Assembly: GCF_001017175.1 (NCBI RefSeq) | Contig: NZ_LCYG01000004.1 | Span: 123,476 to 187,475 of the forward strand | Direction of reading: 5' to 3' | DNA: 64,000 nucleotides | Source of the DNA: Microvirga vignae | GTDB taxonomy: Bacteria > Pseudomonadota > Alphaproteobacteria > Rhizobiales > Beijerinckiaceae | Part shown: positions 32,201 to 40,922 of the stretch, piece by piece | Numbering within the stretch: the stretch's first letter is position 1 | Layout of the letters: every line of letters starts with the position of its first letter | Program-made: the position numbers and the translations under genes | The notes under the pieces: model-generated | The model's database searches: none | Seen by the model: the letters and a program-made list of their open reading frames with translations, nothing else | What the model was told of the DNA's origin: nothing

Positions 32201-35200
32201 ACAACGGTGGCCGTGGGCGGTGTGTCGAAGGCATTTGCCGGCATCGTACTGAACGATAGCAATCCCGACGACTTGCTCACCTTCACGATCGCCTACGACG
32301 ATGGTGACGGCTACCTCGACCTGCCCGCTCCTCCGGACGGGGTGACGACCGGCGGCCCGGACATACAGGGAAGCAAGCTCGTCTACACCTTCACCGGTAC
32401 GGCAAGTGCGCTGAACAGCTATCTCGACAATGTGGGGTTCGATCCGACGGACCGGCCCAACGGGGAGCCGGACGTTACCATCAGCTTCACCTTCACGCTG
32501 AAGGACGAACTGCACAACGAAGTGTCATATCCGGACCGCATCCAGGTCGTGTCGAAAGCCGTGGACGACCTCGGCCCAGACGAGATCACACTCCTGGGCG
32601 ACACGATCAGCGAGAATGTCGGCAGAGGCACGGCTGTCGGCGAACTCTCGATCCACGACCCTGAGAACGATGGCATCGCTGCTGTCAGCATTGAGGACAA
32701 CCCCTTCTTCACGGTGCGAAAGGATGCTGACGGCGCTTGGCGCGTTTTGGTCAACGGTGTGATCAACTTCGAGGATATTCCGGCTGAGCGCCGCACTCCC
32801 GACGGAAAGGGCTGGTATGACCTCAAGGTCAAGGCCATGGACGACAAGGGGGTGTGGGGTCCTGAGGATACCATCCGGATCTATGTTGAAGACCAGCCGG
32901 ATCCCGAGAACCAGGCTCCGGTGATCTCCGTCAACGGACCAACGTCCTGGGAGATCAAGGATACGGAAACGGTTGCTCTCTTCAAGCACCTGAGCTTCTC
33001 GGATGCCGAGGAAGGCGACACCGGAACGCTCTGGGTACAGATCTTTTTCGACCCGAGCCAGGGCGACATGATCCTGCCGCCGGCCAGCCAGTTCCCCGGT
33101 GTTACCATCTGGCAGCGTCCTGACGACCCAGCGAGCCCGGAATACAGCCCTGGCCAGTTGGTCATCAGTGGCGTGCGGGCCGGTTTGGATGCCTTCATCC
33201 ATTCCGTCGCCTTCGATCCAAAGAACCGGCCTGACCACCCTGGCGACGTCGCGTCGACGGATTTTACAATCTACCTGAACGACTCTACCTTTACGTCTCC
33301 TGCCATAGAGCACGTGACGGTGGCTGCCGAAGCGTCGGGCAATGCATCCAACGATCCGGCGCCGGTCATTACGGTTGGAAAAAAGGTCTGGGACACCACC
33401 GATTGGGCGGAGCAGACCGTCAAACCCTTCAGCGAGGCCGTTCTCACAGACAACGACAGCACTCTGACGCTGAAGATCTCGTTCCATAAGGACGACGGGA
33501 CGTTGAACGTTCCGCTGGGTACCCCGGAAAGCTACGATCCGGCGACGGGCAAGATCACCTATACGTTCACCGGCAATGCAGCATTTCTCACCCAGCTGCT
33601 GCACAACCTGGAATTCGACGCGACGAACCGCGATGCGCCGAGCTCGACGCCGATCGAGACCCTGTTCACGATCTCGCTCGACGACGGCCACCATGCCTTC
33701 CCGACAACCAACGAGCAGGTGAAGGTCGTCACGACAGTGACAGGGCCAAACATCGTTGTTCCCGGGGATATCACGCTCACGGGCGCTCCGGTTGCGGAGA
33801 ACGGCGGCAGCCAAGTCGTCGGCACGCTTGGTGCGGCGGATCCTGACAGCCCGATCACCGGTTTCACGCTGGTGGACACGGACGGGCCGTTCGAGATCCA
33901 GCAGCAGGGCAACGACTGGGTGGTCGTGGCCACGGGCGATCTGAACTACGAGGGCGCTCCGCACCATGACACCACGAGTGGCGAGAGCTGGTACGAGGTG
34001 ACGGTGACGGCGCAGTCGGGCAGCCAGACCTCGGCTTCGCAGGTTGTGAAGGTCTACGTCACGGACGTGAACGAGGCTCCGACCGCGTTGTCTGTCGGTG
34101 CGCTGGCGACGGTGCGGGTGGGCGACTTGGCAGGCGCTCTGGTTGTGGACGTGGATGCGGCTGATCCGGATACGCTGAACCCGGCGTTCCAGAACAACGT
34201 GTTCAAGTTCAAATGGGCGGACAACTCGCTTCACGACACGAGCGAAGACGGCTTCTTCAAGATCGACGCCGACGGGAAGGTGAAGCTGGCCGCGGACGTG
34301 ACGGCGGAGGGCGACCACAGCTTCACGGTCGTGGCATACATGGAAGGCGACGAGGCGCACTACGTGTCGTCGCAAGCCTACACCGTGACGGTGCAGCCTG
34401 AGGGCTCGAATGTCGCTCCGACCTTGTCGATCGCGCCCGGCACGAAGACGACGCAGGCGACGGACAATGGGATGGCGGTATATCCGTTCCGTGGGGTCGA
34501 CCTCTCGGATGCGGAGAACGATGACCTGACGTTGACGATCTCGTTCGCCGTAGCGGCGGGTGTTCTGGGTGGTACCATCGTAACGGGGGAATTGTCTCAG
34601 GACGGTCAGACCATCACCTACCGGTTCGAGAACATGAAGGCGGACGCTCTGGATGCCATCCTGCGTCAGCTGAGCTTCAACCCGAACAACGACTCGGCCG
34701 CAAGCGGCCCAGTGGATACTCCGTTCACGATCACCGTGACGGACAACCAGGCGGGCCATACGCCGGTGTCGGATCAGGTTGTGGTGCACACCACCTCGGG
34801 CGACGACACTGGGAATGCGGCTCCGGTCCTGGCGATCGCACCGGGCACTGAGACCACGGCAGCGACGAGCGATGGTCCGGCGGTGTATCCGTTCCGGGGC
34901 GTGGACATCGCGGACGCGGACAACGACGTACTCACCCTGACGATCTCGTTCGAGGCGGCTGAAGGCGAGCTGGGTGGGGGGGCGGTTGCCAGCACGGTCA
35001 CGAATGGCATCCGCACCTACGTGTTCACTGGCACGGCGGACACGCTCGACCTGATGTTGCGCGGGCTGACCTTCAACCCGACGAACGGGGTAGCGAACAC
35101 GACACCGTTCACGATCACGGTGCAGGACTCCACGCATGCGCCGGTGACGGGGCAGGTGACGGTGGACACGACGGTAGGCGACAGCGGCTCGAACGCGGCG

Positions 35201-37477
35201 CCGACGATCGACGTCGCATCAGGCACGGAGGCGACCTCGGCGACGAGTGACGGACTGGCGGTGTATCCGTTCCGCGGCGTGGACATTGCGGACGCCGACA
35301 ACGACGTACTCACCCTGACGATCTCGTTCGAGACGAATGAGGGCCAGCTGAGCGGGACGGGTCTGCCCACCACGTCGACGGTGACGAACGGCATCCGCAC
35401 TTACGTGCTCACCGGCACGGCAGATCAGTTGGACGCGATCCTGCGCGGGCTCTCGTTCGATCCGGCGGATGGGGCGGCGAACACGACGCCGTTCACGATC
35501 TCGGTGCAGGACTCCACCCATGCGCCGGTGACGCGTCAGGTCACGGTCGAGACGAGCGCGGGCGGGGCAGGCACCACCAATGCGGCGCCGACGATCGCCA
35601 TTGCCGACGACTCCACGGATGCGACGGATAATGGCCCTGCAGTGCGGCCGTTCCTCACGGTCGATCTGTCGGATGCGGAGAACGACATCCTCACCTTGAC
35701 GATCTCGTTCACCGACAGTCACGGCGTCCTCGGGAACACGAACGGCAATCTCGGAACAGTCAGTGGCGACGTGCGAACCTTCGTCTTCACCGGCACCGCG
35801 GACGCGCTCGATGCCCTGCTGCGCGGCTTGACCTTCGATCCGGCTCCGGATCTGGCCGCCGCAGGGCAGGTCACGACCACTTTCACGATTGCGGTGCAGG
35901 ATTCCACGCACGCAGCCGTGACCGACACGGTGAGCGTGGTCACGCACCACGGCAATGGGACGGAAACCGGCTCCGGCAACGACCCGCTCGACGTCACCCT
36001 GACGCCGAATTTCGTGGACGAGAACTTGGCCAACCGGGTGGTCGGCACCCTCGCGGCCATCGATCCGGATGTGGGCGACACCTTCACCTACGAGATCGTG
36101 GGCGATGAGGCCGGTGGCCGCTTCGTGATTGCTGCCGACGGCATCTCCCTGAAGACTGTCGGAGGCCTCGACTGGGAGAGCACCGATCCGCTGCTGAAGA
36201 CGGATTTCTTCGGCAAGTACTACGAGGTGGCGGTCCGTGCGACGGACTCCTACACCCGTTCGCTGACGAAGACTCTCAAGGTCTACGTCACCGACACGGC
36301 CGACGATCCGTCGAACGTCACACCCACCATTGGCGGGGCCGATAACCCGACATCGTTCCCGGTCGGCGACAACCAGGTCGTCTCCCCCTTCGGGAGCGTG
36401 ACCTTCACGGATCCAGACAGCGCCAACATCACCGTGACGATCGCACTCGACACGGCCAGTGAAGGCTTTTTCGAGAACCTCGGAATCGGCACCTACGACG
36501 CCCAGACCGGCGTCTACACCGTTACGGGGCTGGTGGCCGATGTCCAGAACGCGGTGCAGCATCTGAAATTCCACACCGCGGATCGTCCGAACGACCCGGC
36601 CGGGACGCTGCTGACCACGAACTTCAGCATCACCGTCAGTGACGGCAACTCGTCGGTTCGCAACACCAACATCAGCGTGGTGTCGGAGGCGGTCGATGGC
36701 GGCGGCAACCAGGCTCCTGGGCCGATCGTGTTCCAGGGCGGTGTGATCTCGGTTCTGGAGCACTTGGGAACGGGTCTGACGGTCGGGTTCCTGCAGGAGA
36801 CGGACGCGGATGGGGATCACCTCACCTACACCCTGGTTGAAGACGGGGGTGGGCGGATTGATCTGGTCAACGGCAACGAGATCGTGGTGAAGAACCACAC
36901 CAAGATCGACTTCGAGCAGATGGCGGTCCCGGAATTCTCGTTCACGGTGCTGGTGAGCGATGGGGTCAACCCGGCGGTGGAGCGGACGGTCACGCTGGGC
37001 GTTGAAAACCGCATCCTCGAGCGGATCACCGGCACGGCCGGGGACGATCAGATCTGGGCGGGCAGTGGCAACGACACGCTCAATGGCGCAGGCGGCAATG
37101 ACACGCTGAGCGGCGGCACGGGCCGGGATCAGCTGTCGGGCGGGGCAGGGGCGGATGTGTTCCTGTTCAACTCGCGCCTGTCGACCACGAACTGGGACCT
37201 GATCGACTTCAAGCTGGCGGATAACGACCGGATCTGGCTCAAACAGTCGATCTTCACGGCCCTGGGGACAAGCAGCGTCAACCAGCCACTGGATCCCAAC
37301 GCATTCGCCTTGCTGGACGGCACGATCACGGATCAGACCCGGATCATCTACGACCAGACTACGGGCGACATCTACTACGATGCGAACGGGTCGGCAGCGG
37401 GGCAGCGCGTGAAGTTCGCCCAGATCGCCGGTTCGACGCATCCTCTGATCGGCGCCGAACACTTCTTCGTGGTGTGA
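26201..37477 (+). CDS. Giant RTX adhesin with 17 beta-sandwich repeats and cadherin-like domains
   Basis: A 3758-aa protein, most likely secreted by a type I system and acting outside the cell in adhesion or biofilm. Residues 1-170 are acidic, Ser/Thr/Ala-rich and lack a signal peptide. From about residue 180 come cadherin-like domains with DANEAP/DVNEAP-type calcium linkers. A distinct module of 105-145 residues (core GPAVYPFRGVDLSDAENDDL, then TVTISF, TYTFTGKADALDA, LTFNPTDGVANTTNFTITV) occurs 17 times, in blocks near residues 489-1387 (7 copies), 1716-2119 (3), 2238-2515 (2), 2738-3253 (4) and 3375-3505 (1), with cadherin-like domains between blocks. RTX nonapeptides (GAGGNDTLSGG) follow at about 3605-3650, then a C-terminal module ending in HFFVV. 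No LapA-type retention motif was seen. Ligand unknown. Confidence 0.9.
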   Translation: MNKPVFENVIGEKIDIGNVLEDTLSGGAAEAVVKDRQAQSQAAADMTRAPVFDLAQDPTEGRRSVQAFQADETNRGGKIQESPDPSDVRTSNVETTNVEASSDEVELTDVSSISSTAETTSIFDAAAASDLEQADSAPRGDESPAASSSTSSATVDEPVVTAAPPPPGGEPEEDPPTNISFAGPTTIQENSYATGASLGGLSATDASGPITYAVSGGNGAFGARKIGATNNWELYVIDASKLNYEAYPTHQFTVNVSATDSWGNTGVQTFTFTLTDASEAPTNLGLSATSINEKAPEHTVVGNLTGQSNEGGALVWEFIDFAGGDAFRIVNNGTSNAYLEVRNPAALNYENGTGSYTFQMRARSADGAAYAYKAFTLAINDQAENPSNLRLTASTVSENAQPGERIASIVIEDDYADLPNLEYTITGQGAEYFEIDYSSSIRGLKIKQGVDIDFATLQFISLTVTVRDPNTNASVSNGFGLFVQDDNEAPTITVAPWTETTNASVFDQVVKPFTGVSLADPDGLDSPNSPQTQILKISFAQLRGDLVNAAAATGMSVDPSTGIKTYTFQGTASQLQAVLRDIGFDPADDMPGTTNFTLSLKDVFHATVTNTQINVVAVANHQPTLTIFPWDEIVYASDDGPAVNAFDGVLVGDAENDSLTLTISFLDDQGVLGNTGDVDGVLSTDGLTRTFTFSGNATDLQTILSQLTWNQTDGVLSNTRFHMTLSDGITPTVTNDVLQVAINVAPTIAVEPGTEITQAVDNGPRVSPFRGIDFSDREDDFLTVTISFALDHGVLYVPSNTHYTVVNGIRTYTFEGKASDLDSLVRQLTFDPKNGVANTTSFHITVTDHKHETVLNDQITVVTSTSDSGTNAAPTITVAPGTEITSATDTGPAVSPFTGVSLHDAENDILTVTVSFNSVDGALLNSPVQGVGGANGIITYTYAGTASDVQQILHDLTFNPTDGVANTTNFTITVKDPLHQATSNNEISVITTVSGGGGGSNTAPTITVAPGTAVSNATDNGPAVYPFRGVDLADADNDTLTVTISFLDDRGVLGNAETGTSTVANGVRTFTFTGKADWLDAVLHNLTFDPTDGSAAAGNVTTNFTITVKDPLHQAIGNNQIQVVTSHGDSGNLAPSISVAIGAETTNATDTGPAVSPFTGVDLWDNENDTLTMTVSFRDADGALGNTGAATGISVLNGVRTYTFTGKADVLETTVRGLTFNPTDGVANTTTFTIGLQDSEHAPVTDTRIKVVTAVAGGGTNTAPTITVAAGTKVTDVEDTDLALPFRGVDLFDAENDDLTVTISFLNANGALQLAPASGVTVIDNGVLNGVRSFTFKGKADALEAALQQSTLFDPADGVVAQTNFTVTVKDALHQPVTNQEIIVRTSVGDAPNAPTWTNGQTSVSIDENTTILPVSVVATDPNGDAVTYSFVAEQGNNNNLFRIDRDTGEITLAPNTVLDYEAKPVLNIYVKAIDADGLEGPVQKLTINLNNIDEAPSTPLAEGGAIFENELGFAGSVADSVDPEGWGVTYEWASDVPQALRDLFHINAETGVITAVVGLNREANDGLIINDATGTYYLLKVVARDGIGIMVSEPAVVRVDVLDVNEAPDLSTANATVSISETAANGDVLATFTVADPDANELFVYEISGVPAWAQGAFAVDAVNKKIIVADKSKLAVTQNETFTLTLTVKDKNGGTGFRSDTQTFTVTINDANEAPTFRVNGPASFTTAAVGGRSKAFAGIELNDAEPNDTLTFTIAYNSGDGFLGWFNVPGVTGSGPVTTPDGGKLVYTFTGTASLLNSFLDNVFFNPTDRPDGAPDLATKFTFTVKDPGHTASSYSDAIEVVSVTTNAAPTFQVNGPTSFTTAANDGVANPFAGIVLNDANPADVLTFTITYDDGAGSLNIPTPPNGVTASGPVTTPDGGKLVYTFTGTASLLNDYLDNVAFDPTDRPEGQADQHIKFSFSLKDDLHAATSHDNAIEVVSVTTNAAPTFQVNGPTSFTTVAVGGVSKAFAGIVLNDSNPDDLLTFTIAYDDGDGYLDLPAPPDGVTTGGPDIQGSKLVYTFTGTASALNSYLDNVGFDPTDRPNGEPDVTISFTFTLKDELHNEVSYPDRIQVVSKAVDDLGPDEITLLGDTISENVGRGTAVGELSIHDPENDGIAAVSIEDNPFFTVRKDADGAWRVLVNGVINFEDIPAERRTPDGKGWYDLKVKAMDDKGVWGPEDTIRIYVEDQPDPENQAPVISVNGPTSWEIKDTETVALFKHLSFSDAEEGDTGTLWVQIFFDPSQGDMILPPASQFPGVTIWQRPDDPASPEYSPGQLVISGVRAGLDAFIHSVAFDPKNRPDHPGDVASTDFTIYLNDSTFTSPAIEHVTVAAEASGNASNDPAPVITVGKKVWDTTDWAEQTVKPFSEAVLTDNDSTLTLKISFHKDDGTLNVPLGTPESYDPATGKITYTFTGNAAFLTQLLHNLEFDATNRDAPSSTPIETLFTISLDDGHHAFPTTNEQVKVVTTVTGPNIVVPGDITLTGAPVAENGGSQVVGTLGAADPDSPITGFTLVDTDGPFEIQQQGNDWVVVATGDLNYEGAPHHDTTSGESWYEVTVTAQSGSQTSASQVVKVYVTDVNEAPTALSVGALATVRVGDLAGALVVDVDAADPDTLNPAFQNNVFKFKWADNSLHDTSEDGFFKIDADGKVKLAADVTAEGDHSFTVVAYMEGDEAHYVSSQAYTVTVQPEGSNVAPTLSIAPGTKTTQATDNGMAVYPFRGVDLSDAENDDLTLTISFAVAAGVLGGTIVTGELSQDGQTITYRFENMKADALDAILRQLSFNPNNDSAASGPVDTPFTITVTDNQAGHTPVSDQVVVHTTSGDDTGNAAPVLAIAPGTETTAATSDGPAVYPFRGVDIADADNDVLTLTISFEAAEGELGGGAVASTVTNGIRTYVFTGTADTLDLMLRGLTFNPTNGVANTTPFTITVQDSTHAPVTGQVTVDTTVGDSGSNAAPTIDVASGTEATSATSDGLAVYPFRGVDIADADNDVLTLTISFETNEGQLSGTGLPTTSTVTNGIRTYVLTGTADQLDAILRGLSFDPADGAANTTPFTISVQDSTHAPVTRQVTVETSAGGAGTTNAAPTIAIADDSTDATDNGPAVRPFLTVDLSDAENDILTLTISFTDSHGVLGNTNGNLGTVSGDVRTFVFTGTADALDALLRGLTFDPAPDLAAAGQVTTTFTIAVQDSTHAAVTDTVSVVTHHGNGTETGSGNDPLDVTLTPNFVDENLANRVVGTLAAIDPDVGDTFTYEIVGDEAGGRFVIAADGISLKTVGGLDWESTDPLLKTDFFGKYYEVAVRATDSYTRSLTKTLKVYVTDTADDPSNVTPTIGGADNPTSFPVGDNQVVSPFGSVTFTDPDSANITVTIALDTASEGFFENLGIGTYDAQTGVYTVTGLVADVQNAVQHLKFHTADRPNDPAGTLLTTNFSITVSDGNSSVRNTNISVVSEAVDGGGNQAPGPIVFQGGVISVLEHLGTGLTVGFLQETDADGDHLTYTLVEDGGGRIDLVNGNEIVVKNHTKIDFEQMAVPEFSFTVLVSDGVNPAVERTVTLGVENRILERITGTAGDDQIWAGSGNDTLNGAGGNDTLSGGTGRDQLSGGAGADVFLFNSRLSTTNWDLIDFKLADNDRIWLKQSIFTALGTSSVNQPLDPNAFALLDGTITDQTRIIYDQTTGDIYYDANGSAAGQRVKFAQIAGSTHPLIGAEHFFVV
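27665..36715 (+). repeat. 17 coding repeats of a beta-sandwich module
   Basis: In-frame repeat units of roughly 330-430 bases within the giant RTX gene. Most are divergent, but some neighbours are close. Bases 31528-31600 and 31939-32011 are identical over 73 bases (period 411 bases, 137 codons). The stretch from 34880 recurs from 35258 (period 378 bases, 126 codons) with only a few differences over about 75 bases. These look like recent duplication or gene conversion. Confidence 0.85.
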
Positions 37478-37489
37478 GGAAAAACAGCA

Positions 37490-37515
37490 GAGCGCCCCTT
37501 TACCTGGGGGCGCTC
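37490..37515 (+). terminator. Terminator after the giant RTX gene
   Basis: Perfect 9-bp stem GAGCGCCCC/GGGGCGCTC with an 8-base loop, then CTTCTCT. It lies 12 bases after the stop and 45 bases before the next RTX gene, so that gene probably has its own promoter or depends on read-through. Confidence 0.65.
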
Positions 37516-37560
37516 CTTCTCTAGTCTATGATACGATATATCATTCCAAAGGGGACCGCC

Positions 37561-40500
37561 ATGGCTTTTCAATTGACCCTTACTCCTGTCACCACGAATG
37601 GTGGAGGAAGCCTCTCCTCCACCGAGGTAACGATCAACGAGAACATCTCCGAAGGGACCATAGTTGCTAGGGTCAATGGAGTTACGGCCGGAAAGACCGC
37701 CGCCGATTACAACATTGTCGTCGACAACGATGCAGAGGGCCGGTTCGAGGTCTGGTACGGCAGCGGCAGCCTGGACGGTGTGACCTTCAGCACCGGGTGG
37801 TGGCTCAGGATCAAGGCCGGCGGCGGCGGCGCGCAGCAGATCAATTATGAGGACGAGGCCTGGGGGAGCTTCGGCGCTGCCTATACGGATCTGACGTTCA
37901 AGTTCTATCCGGCCGCTGGCGGCACGCTGCAGCATCAGGGCGTTTTCGGCGTCGCGCTCAACGACGATACGGTCGAGACCATCTCGAACATCTCCATCGC
38001 GGCAACAGCGCAATCCGTTCAGTCGGAAGGCAACTCCGGAACGAAGGAATTCATCTTCACGGTCACCCGCGACAACGGTACAGACGCGGCGAGTGTCAAC
38101 TGGTCGATGGCGGGCACCGGTGCCAATCCGGCCAATGCGACCGATTTCCTGAACGGCGTTTTCCCGAGCGGCCGCGTCGACTTCGCCGCCGGTGAGACCT
38201 CCAAGCAGATCAAGGTGATCGTCGCCGGCGATACGACAGTCGAGACGAACGAGACCTTCGTCGTGACGCTGGCGAACCCCACGAACGCCAACATCGTCAC
38301 AACGACCGCCCAGGGCACGATTCAGAATGATGATGGAGCGGTCAACCAGCCGCCTCCGGCGCCGTCGGGCTCGTTCAGCGTGAACGAGCGCTCGGCGGCG
38401 AACACGGTGGTGGCGACGCTGGCGGCGACCGATGCCGACGGCCAGGCGGTGAGCTACACCTTCCAGGGCGGCGGCACGACCAGTGCCGACGGCCGCTTCA
38501 AGATCGTCGGCAACACGATCCAGGTGGCCAACGGTGCCATCGAGGTGACGGTGAACGACACCCAGAGCTACAATCTGGTGGCCTCCGACGGCTCGCTGAC
38601 CGCGAGCGGCAGCGTGGCGATCACGGTCAACAACGTCAACCGGGCGCCGGATGCGCCGTCCGGCTCGTTCAACGTGAACGAGGGCACAGCGGTGAACACG
38701 GTCGTGACGACCCTGCCGCTGACCGATGCCGACGGCCAGACGGTGACGTACCAGTTCCTGACGGGCGGCACGGTCAGTCAGGACGGCCGCTTCAAGATCG
38801 TCGGCAATCAGATCCAGGTGAATCAGGTCACGACGGTGTCGTCGGACAGCACCGTGAACTACGGCGTTCGCGCGTCCGACGGCACGGCCAATGCGGACGG
38901 TAGCCTGACGATCACCATCAAGGATGTGCCGCCGTCGGGCCAGACGCTTGGTCTGACGCTGAACGGAGCTGACGACTTCCCGGCGACGGATTCGGGTGCG
39001 AGCGTGGCGGCCTTCGGCGGTCTGTCGATCACCGGAGACGGCACGCTCACCCTGAGGATCGCCTTCAACGAAGACCATGGCGTGCTCGAGAACGTCGGGA
39101 CCGTGGTTCCCAGCTTCAGTGGCGGGCAGATCATCTACCTGTTCACGGGCACGAAGGAATCCCTGGAGCTTCTGCTCGACAATCTGAAGTTCAACCCGTT
39201 CAACCGGGCCACGGCGTCGGCCACTCCGGTGACGACGAACTTCGTCATTACCCTGGATGACGGCGATGCGGCCACGAACAATGCGGTGACCAACACCCAG
39301 ATCGATGTCGTCACCGAGATCGTCGGCAACCATGCGCCGGTCGTGACCGTGTCCGACGGCGCCGATCTGACCAAGGTGGTCGATACCGGACCCGATTGCC
39401 ATCCGCTGAAGGGGCTCGACTTCTCCGATATCGAGCACGATGTCCTCACGCTGACGGTGAAGTTCCTGAAGGACCATGGCGATCTGGTGATCCCAGACGG
39501 CATTAATTGGATCAAGGAGGATGTCACGGATACCTCCGGTGTCCACAATTGGGTCTACACCTTCACCGGCGAGGCGGCGGCGCTCGAGGTGATGATGGAC
39601 GTGATCAAGTTCGACGCCGCGGCGATGCCCGATGCGGCGCCCGGCACGATCCGGACCACGAACTTCGAGATCGCGGTCAAGGACGACGCGCTCGGCCGCG
39701 ATCCCGTACTCGAGCAGGTGCAGGTCAGGTCGCTGGCGGGCAAGGCGGCCTTCACCAGCTTCATCGCGCCGCGCGAGCTGGCGGCGGCCGGCACCAAGGT
39801 CGGCGACCTCACGGCGGCCGATGGCGACGGCAAGGCCTTTTCGTACCAGCTCGTGCTGGCGAACGGCACGGTGGCGGCCACGGACGGGCGCTTCAAGATC
39901 GGCGCCGACGGCAAGTCGATCGAGGTGGCCAACGGCGCCCTGTTCGATTTCGAGCAGGCCCGGAGCTACGGGCTGAAGCTCAAGGTCACGATCGCGGACG
40001 GCGACCAGGATGCGAGCAACAATCTGTGGTTCCTGCAGGACGTCACGATCCAGGTCCAGGACTGGGTCAGCGAGAGGGTCACGGGCACGGCCGGCAACGA
40101 CCGGATCTACGCCAATGCCGGCAACGACATCCTGAGCGGCGGCAACGGTCATGACACCCTCATGGGCGGGGTCGGCACCGACCGGCTGTCCGGCGGCAAC
40201 CACAACGATTGGCTCTATGGCGGTGCCGGCAACGACCTGCTCTATGGCGGCACGGGCTCGGGGCGTGACGTGTTCGTGTTCAACACCGCCCTGAACAGCA
40301 GTTCCAACAAGGACAGGATCCTGGATTGGGACTACCGCTATGACACGATCCGGCTGGAGAACGCGGTGTTCAAGGCGCTCAAGAAGACGGGGACGCTGAG
40401 CAGCAAGAGCTTCAAGCTCGGGGCGGCGGCGGGCGATGCCGACGACTTCATCGGCTACAACGGCACGACCGGCGATCTGTGGTACGACGCCAACGGCAGC

Positions 40501-40578
40501 AAGGCCGGCGGCCAGGTGGTGTTTGCCAATCTCGGCAGAGCCAAGAAGGTCTTCTACAGCGACTTCATCGTCATCTGA
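37561..40578 (+). CDS. RTX protein with Calx-beta, cadherin-like and shared beta-sandwich modules
   Basis: A 1005-aa secreted protein, probably a type I secretion substrate and possible adhesin. The start at ATG 37561 (MAFQLTLTPVT) is behind AAAGGGGACC; an upstream in-frame start has no such site. Order of parts: N-terminal cadherin-like region; Calx-beta domain at about 140-260 (EGNSGTKEFIFTVTR, VETNETFVVTLANPTNA); two short cadherin-like repeats with near-identical SADGRFKIVGN/SQDGRFKIVGN; two copies of the module seen in the preceding gene (about 470-720); a further cadherin-like domain; RTX repeats (ANAGNDILSGGNGHDTLMGG) and a C-terminal module ending SDFIVI. No signal peptide. It forms a tandem pair with the giant RTX gene. 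Confidence 0.9.
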   Translation: MAFQLTLTPVTTNGGGSLSSTEVTINENISEGTIVARVNGVTAGKTAADYNIVVDNDAEGRFEVWYGSGSLDGVTFSTGWWLRIKAGGGGAQQINYEDEAWGSFGAAYTDLTFKFYPAAGGTLQHQGVFGVALNDDTVETISNISIAATAQSVQSEGNSGTKEFIFTVTRDNGTDAASVNWSMAGTGANPANATDFLNGVFPSGRVDFAAGETSKQIKVIVAGDTTVETNETFVVTLANPTNANIVTTTAQGTIQNDDGAVNQPPPAPSGSFSVNERSAANTVVATLAATDADGQAVSYTFQGGGTTSADGRFKIVGNTIQVANGAIEVTVNDTQSYNLVASDGSLTASGSVAITVNNVNRAPDAPSGSFNVNEGTAVNTVVTTLPLTDADGQTVTYQFLTGGTVSQDGRFKIVGNQIQVNQVTTVSSDSTVNYGVRASDGTANADGSLTITIKDVPPSGQTLGLTLNGADDFPATDSGASVAAFGGLSITGDGTLTLRIAFNEDHGVLENVGTVVPSFSGGQIIYLFTGTKESLELLLDNLKFNPFNRATASATPVTTNFVITLDDGDAATNNAVTNTQIDVVTEIVGNHAPVVTVSDGADLTKVVDTGPDCHPLKGLDFSDIEHDVLTLTVKFLKDHGDLVIPDGINWIKEDVTDTSGVHNWVYTFTGEAAALEVMMDVIKFDAAAMPDAAPGTIRTTNFEIAVKDDALGRDPVLEQVQVRSLAGKAAFTSFIAPRELAAAGTKVGDLTAADGDGKAFSYQLVLANGTVAATDGRFKIGADGKSIEVANGALFDFEQARSYGLKLKVTIADGDQDASNNLWFLQDVTIQVQDWVSERVTGTAGNDRIYANAGNDILSGGNGHDTLMGGVGTDRLSGGNHNDWLYGGAGNDLLYGGTGSGRDVFVFNTALNSSSNKDRILDWDYRYDTIRLENAVFKALKKTGTLSSKSFKLGAAAGDADDFIGYNGTTGDLWYDANGSKAGGQVVFANLGRAKKVFYSDFIVI

Positions 40579-40601
40579 GCCCAGACTGAACTCCAAACCA
40601 C

Positions 40602-40629
40602 CCCCGGCAGCAACACTGCCGGGGTTTTT
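40602..40629 (+). terminator. Intrinsic terminator after the second RTX gene
   Basis: Perfect 9-bp stem CCCCGGCAG/CTGCCGGGG with a CAACA loop, followed by TTTTT. Canonical Rho-independent form. Confidence 0.9.
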
Positions 40630-40922
40630 CGCCTCATCGTTTCAGGATTATGAGCGCAGTCCACCTTACTCATCATGGCGATCGAGTGCCGGAAGACGCT
40701 CGGTAAGAGCGTCCCTGTCCTGATCAACCGTTCCTCTCTCGGCCGGAGTGGAAACGCTGTGGGACTCGCAACAGGCGGGCCGGCGCAAGACCGGCCATAA
40801 CGGGGAGGGTGTCATCCCCGTCGGCCCGCAAGATTGGGAAGACGATTCACTCTCACGTGTTTCGCGATGGTTTCCCTTTTCGTCCGCTTCACTCCGGCCG
40901 GGAAAGATATCGCTTCAAACCA
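40630..40922. other. Gene-free stretch with three small hairpins
   Basis: Nearly 300 bases between the RTX terminator and the moeA stop with no credible gene. Three perfect short stems occur in sequence: GACGCTC/GAGCGTC (40695-40713), GGCCGG/CCGGCC (40778-40796) and ACGGGGA/TCCCCGT (40800-40821). None is followed by a T-run on either strand. They could be part of a structured RNA or chance pairing in GC-rich DNA. Confidence 0.35.

Noticed and set aside
27665..36715. Periodic repeats that might suggest a CRISPR array
   Set aside because: The period is about 330-430 bases, in phase with codons and inside one continuous gene; there are no short repeats with unique spacers.
29726..40596. Very long - strand open frames (about 750 to 1070 codons) opposite the two large RTX genes, plus shorter ones over other genes
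   Set aside because: GC-rich codon use leaves few stop codons in the complementary frame. The translations have no domain character, whereas the + strand frames have clear RTX and cadherin-like repeats.
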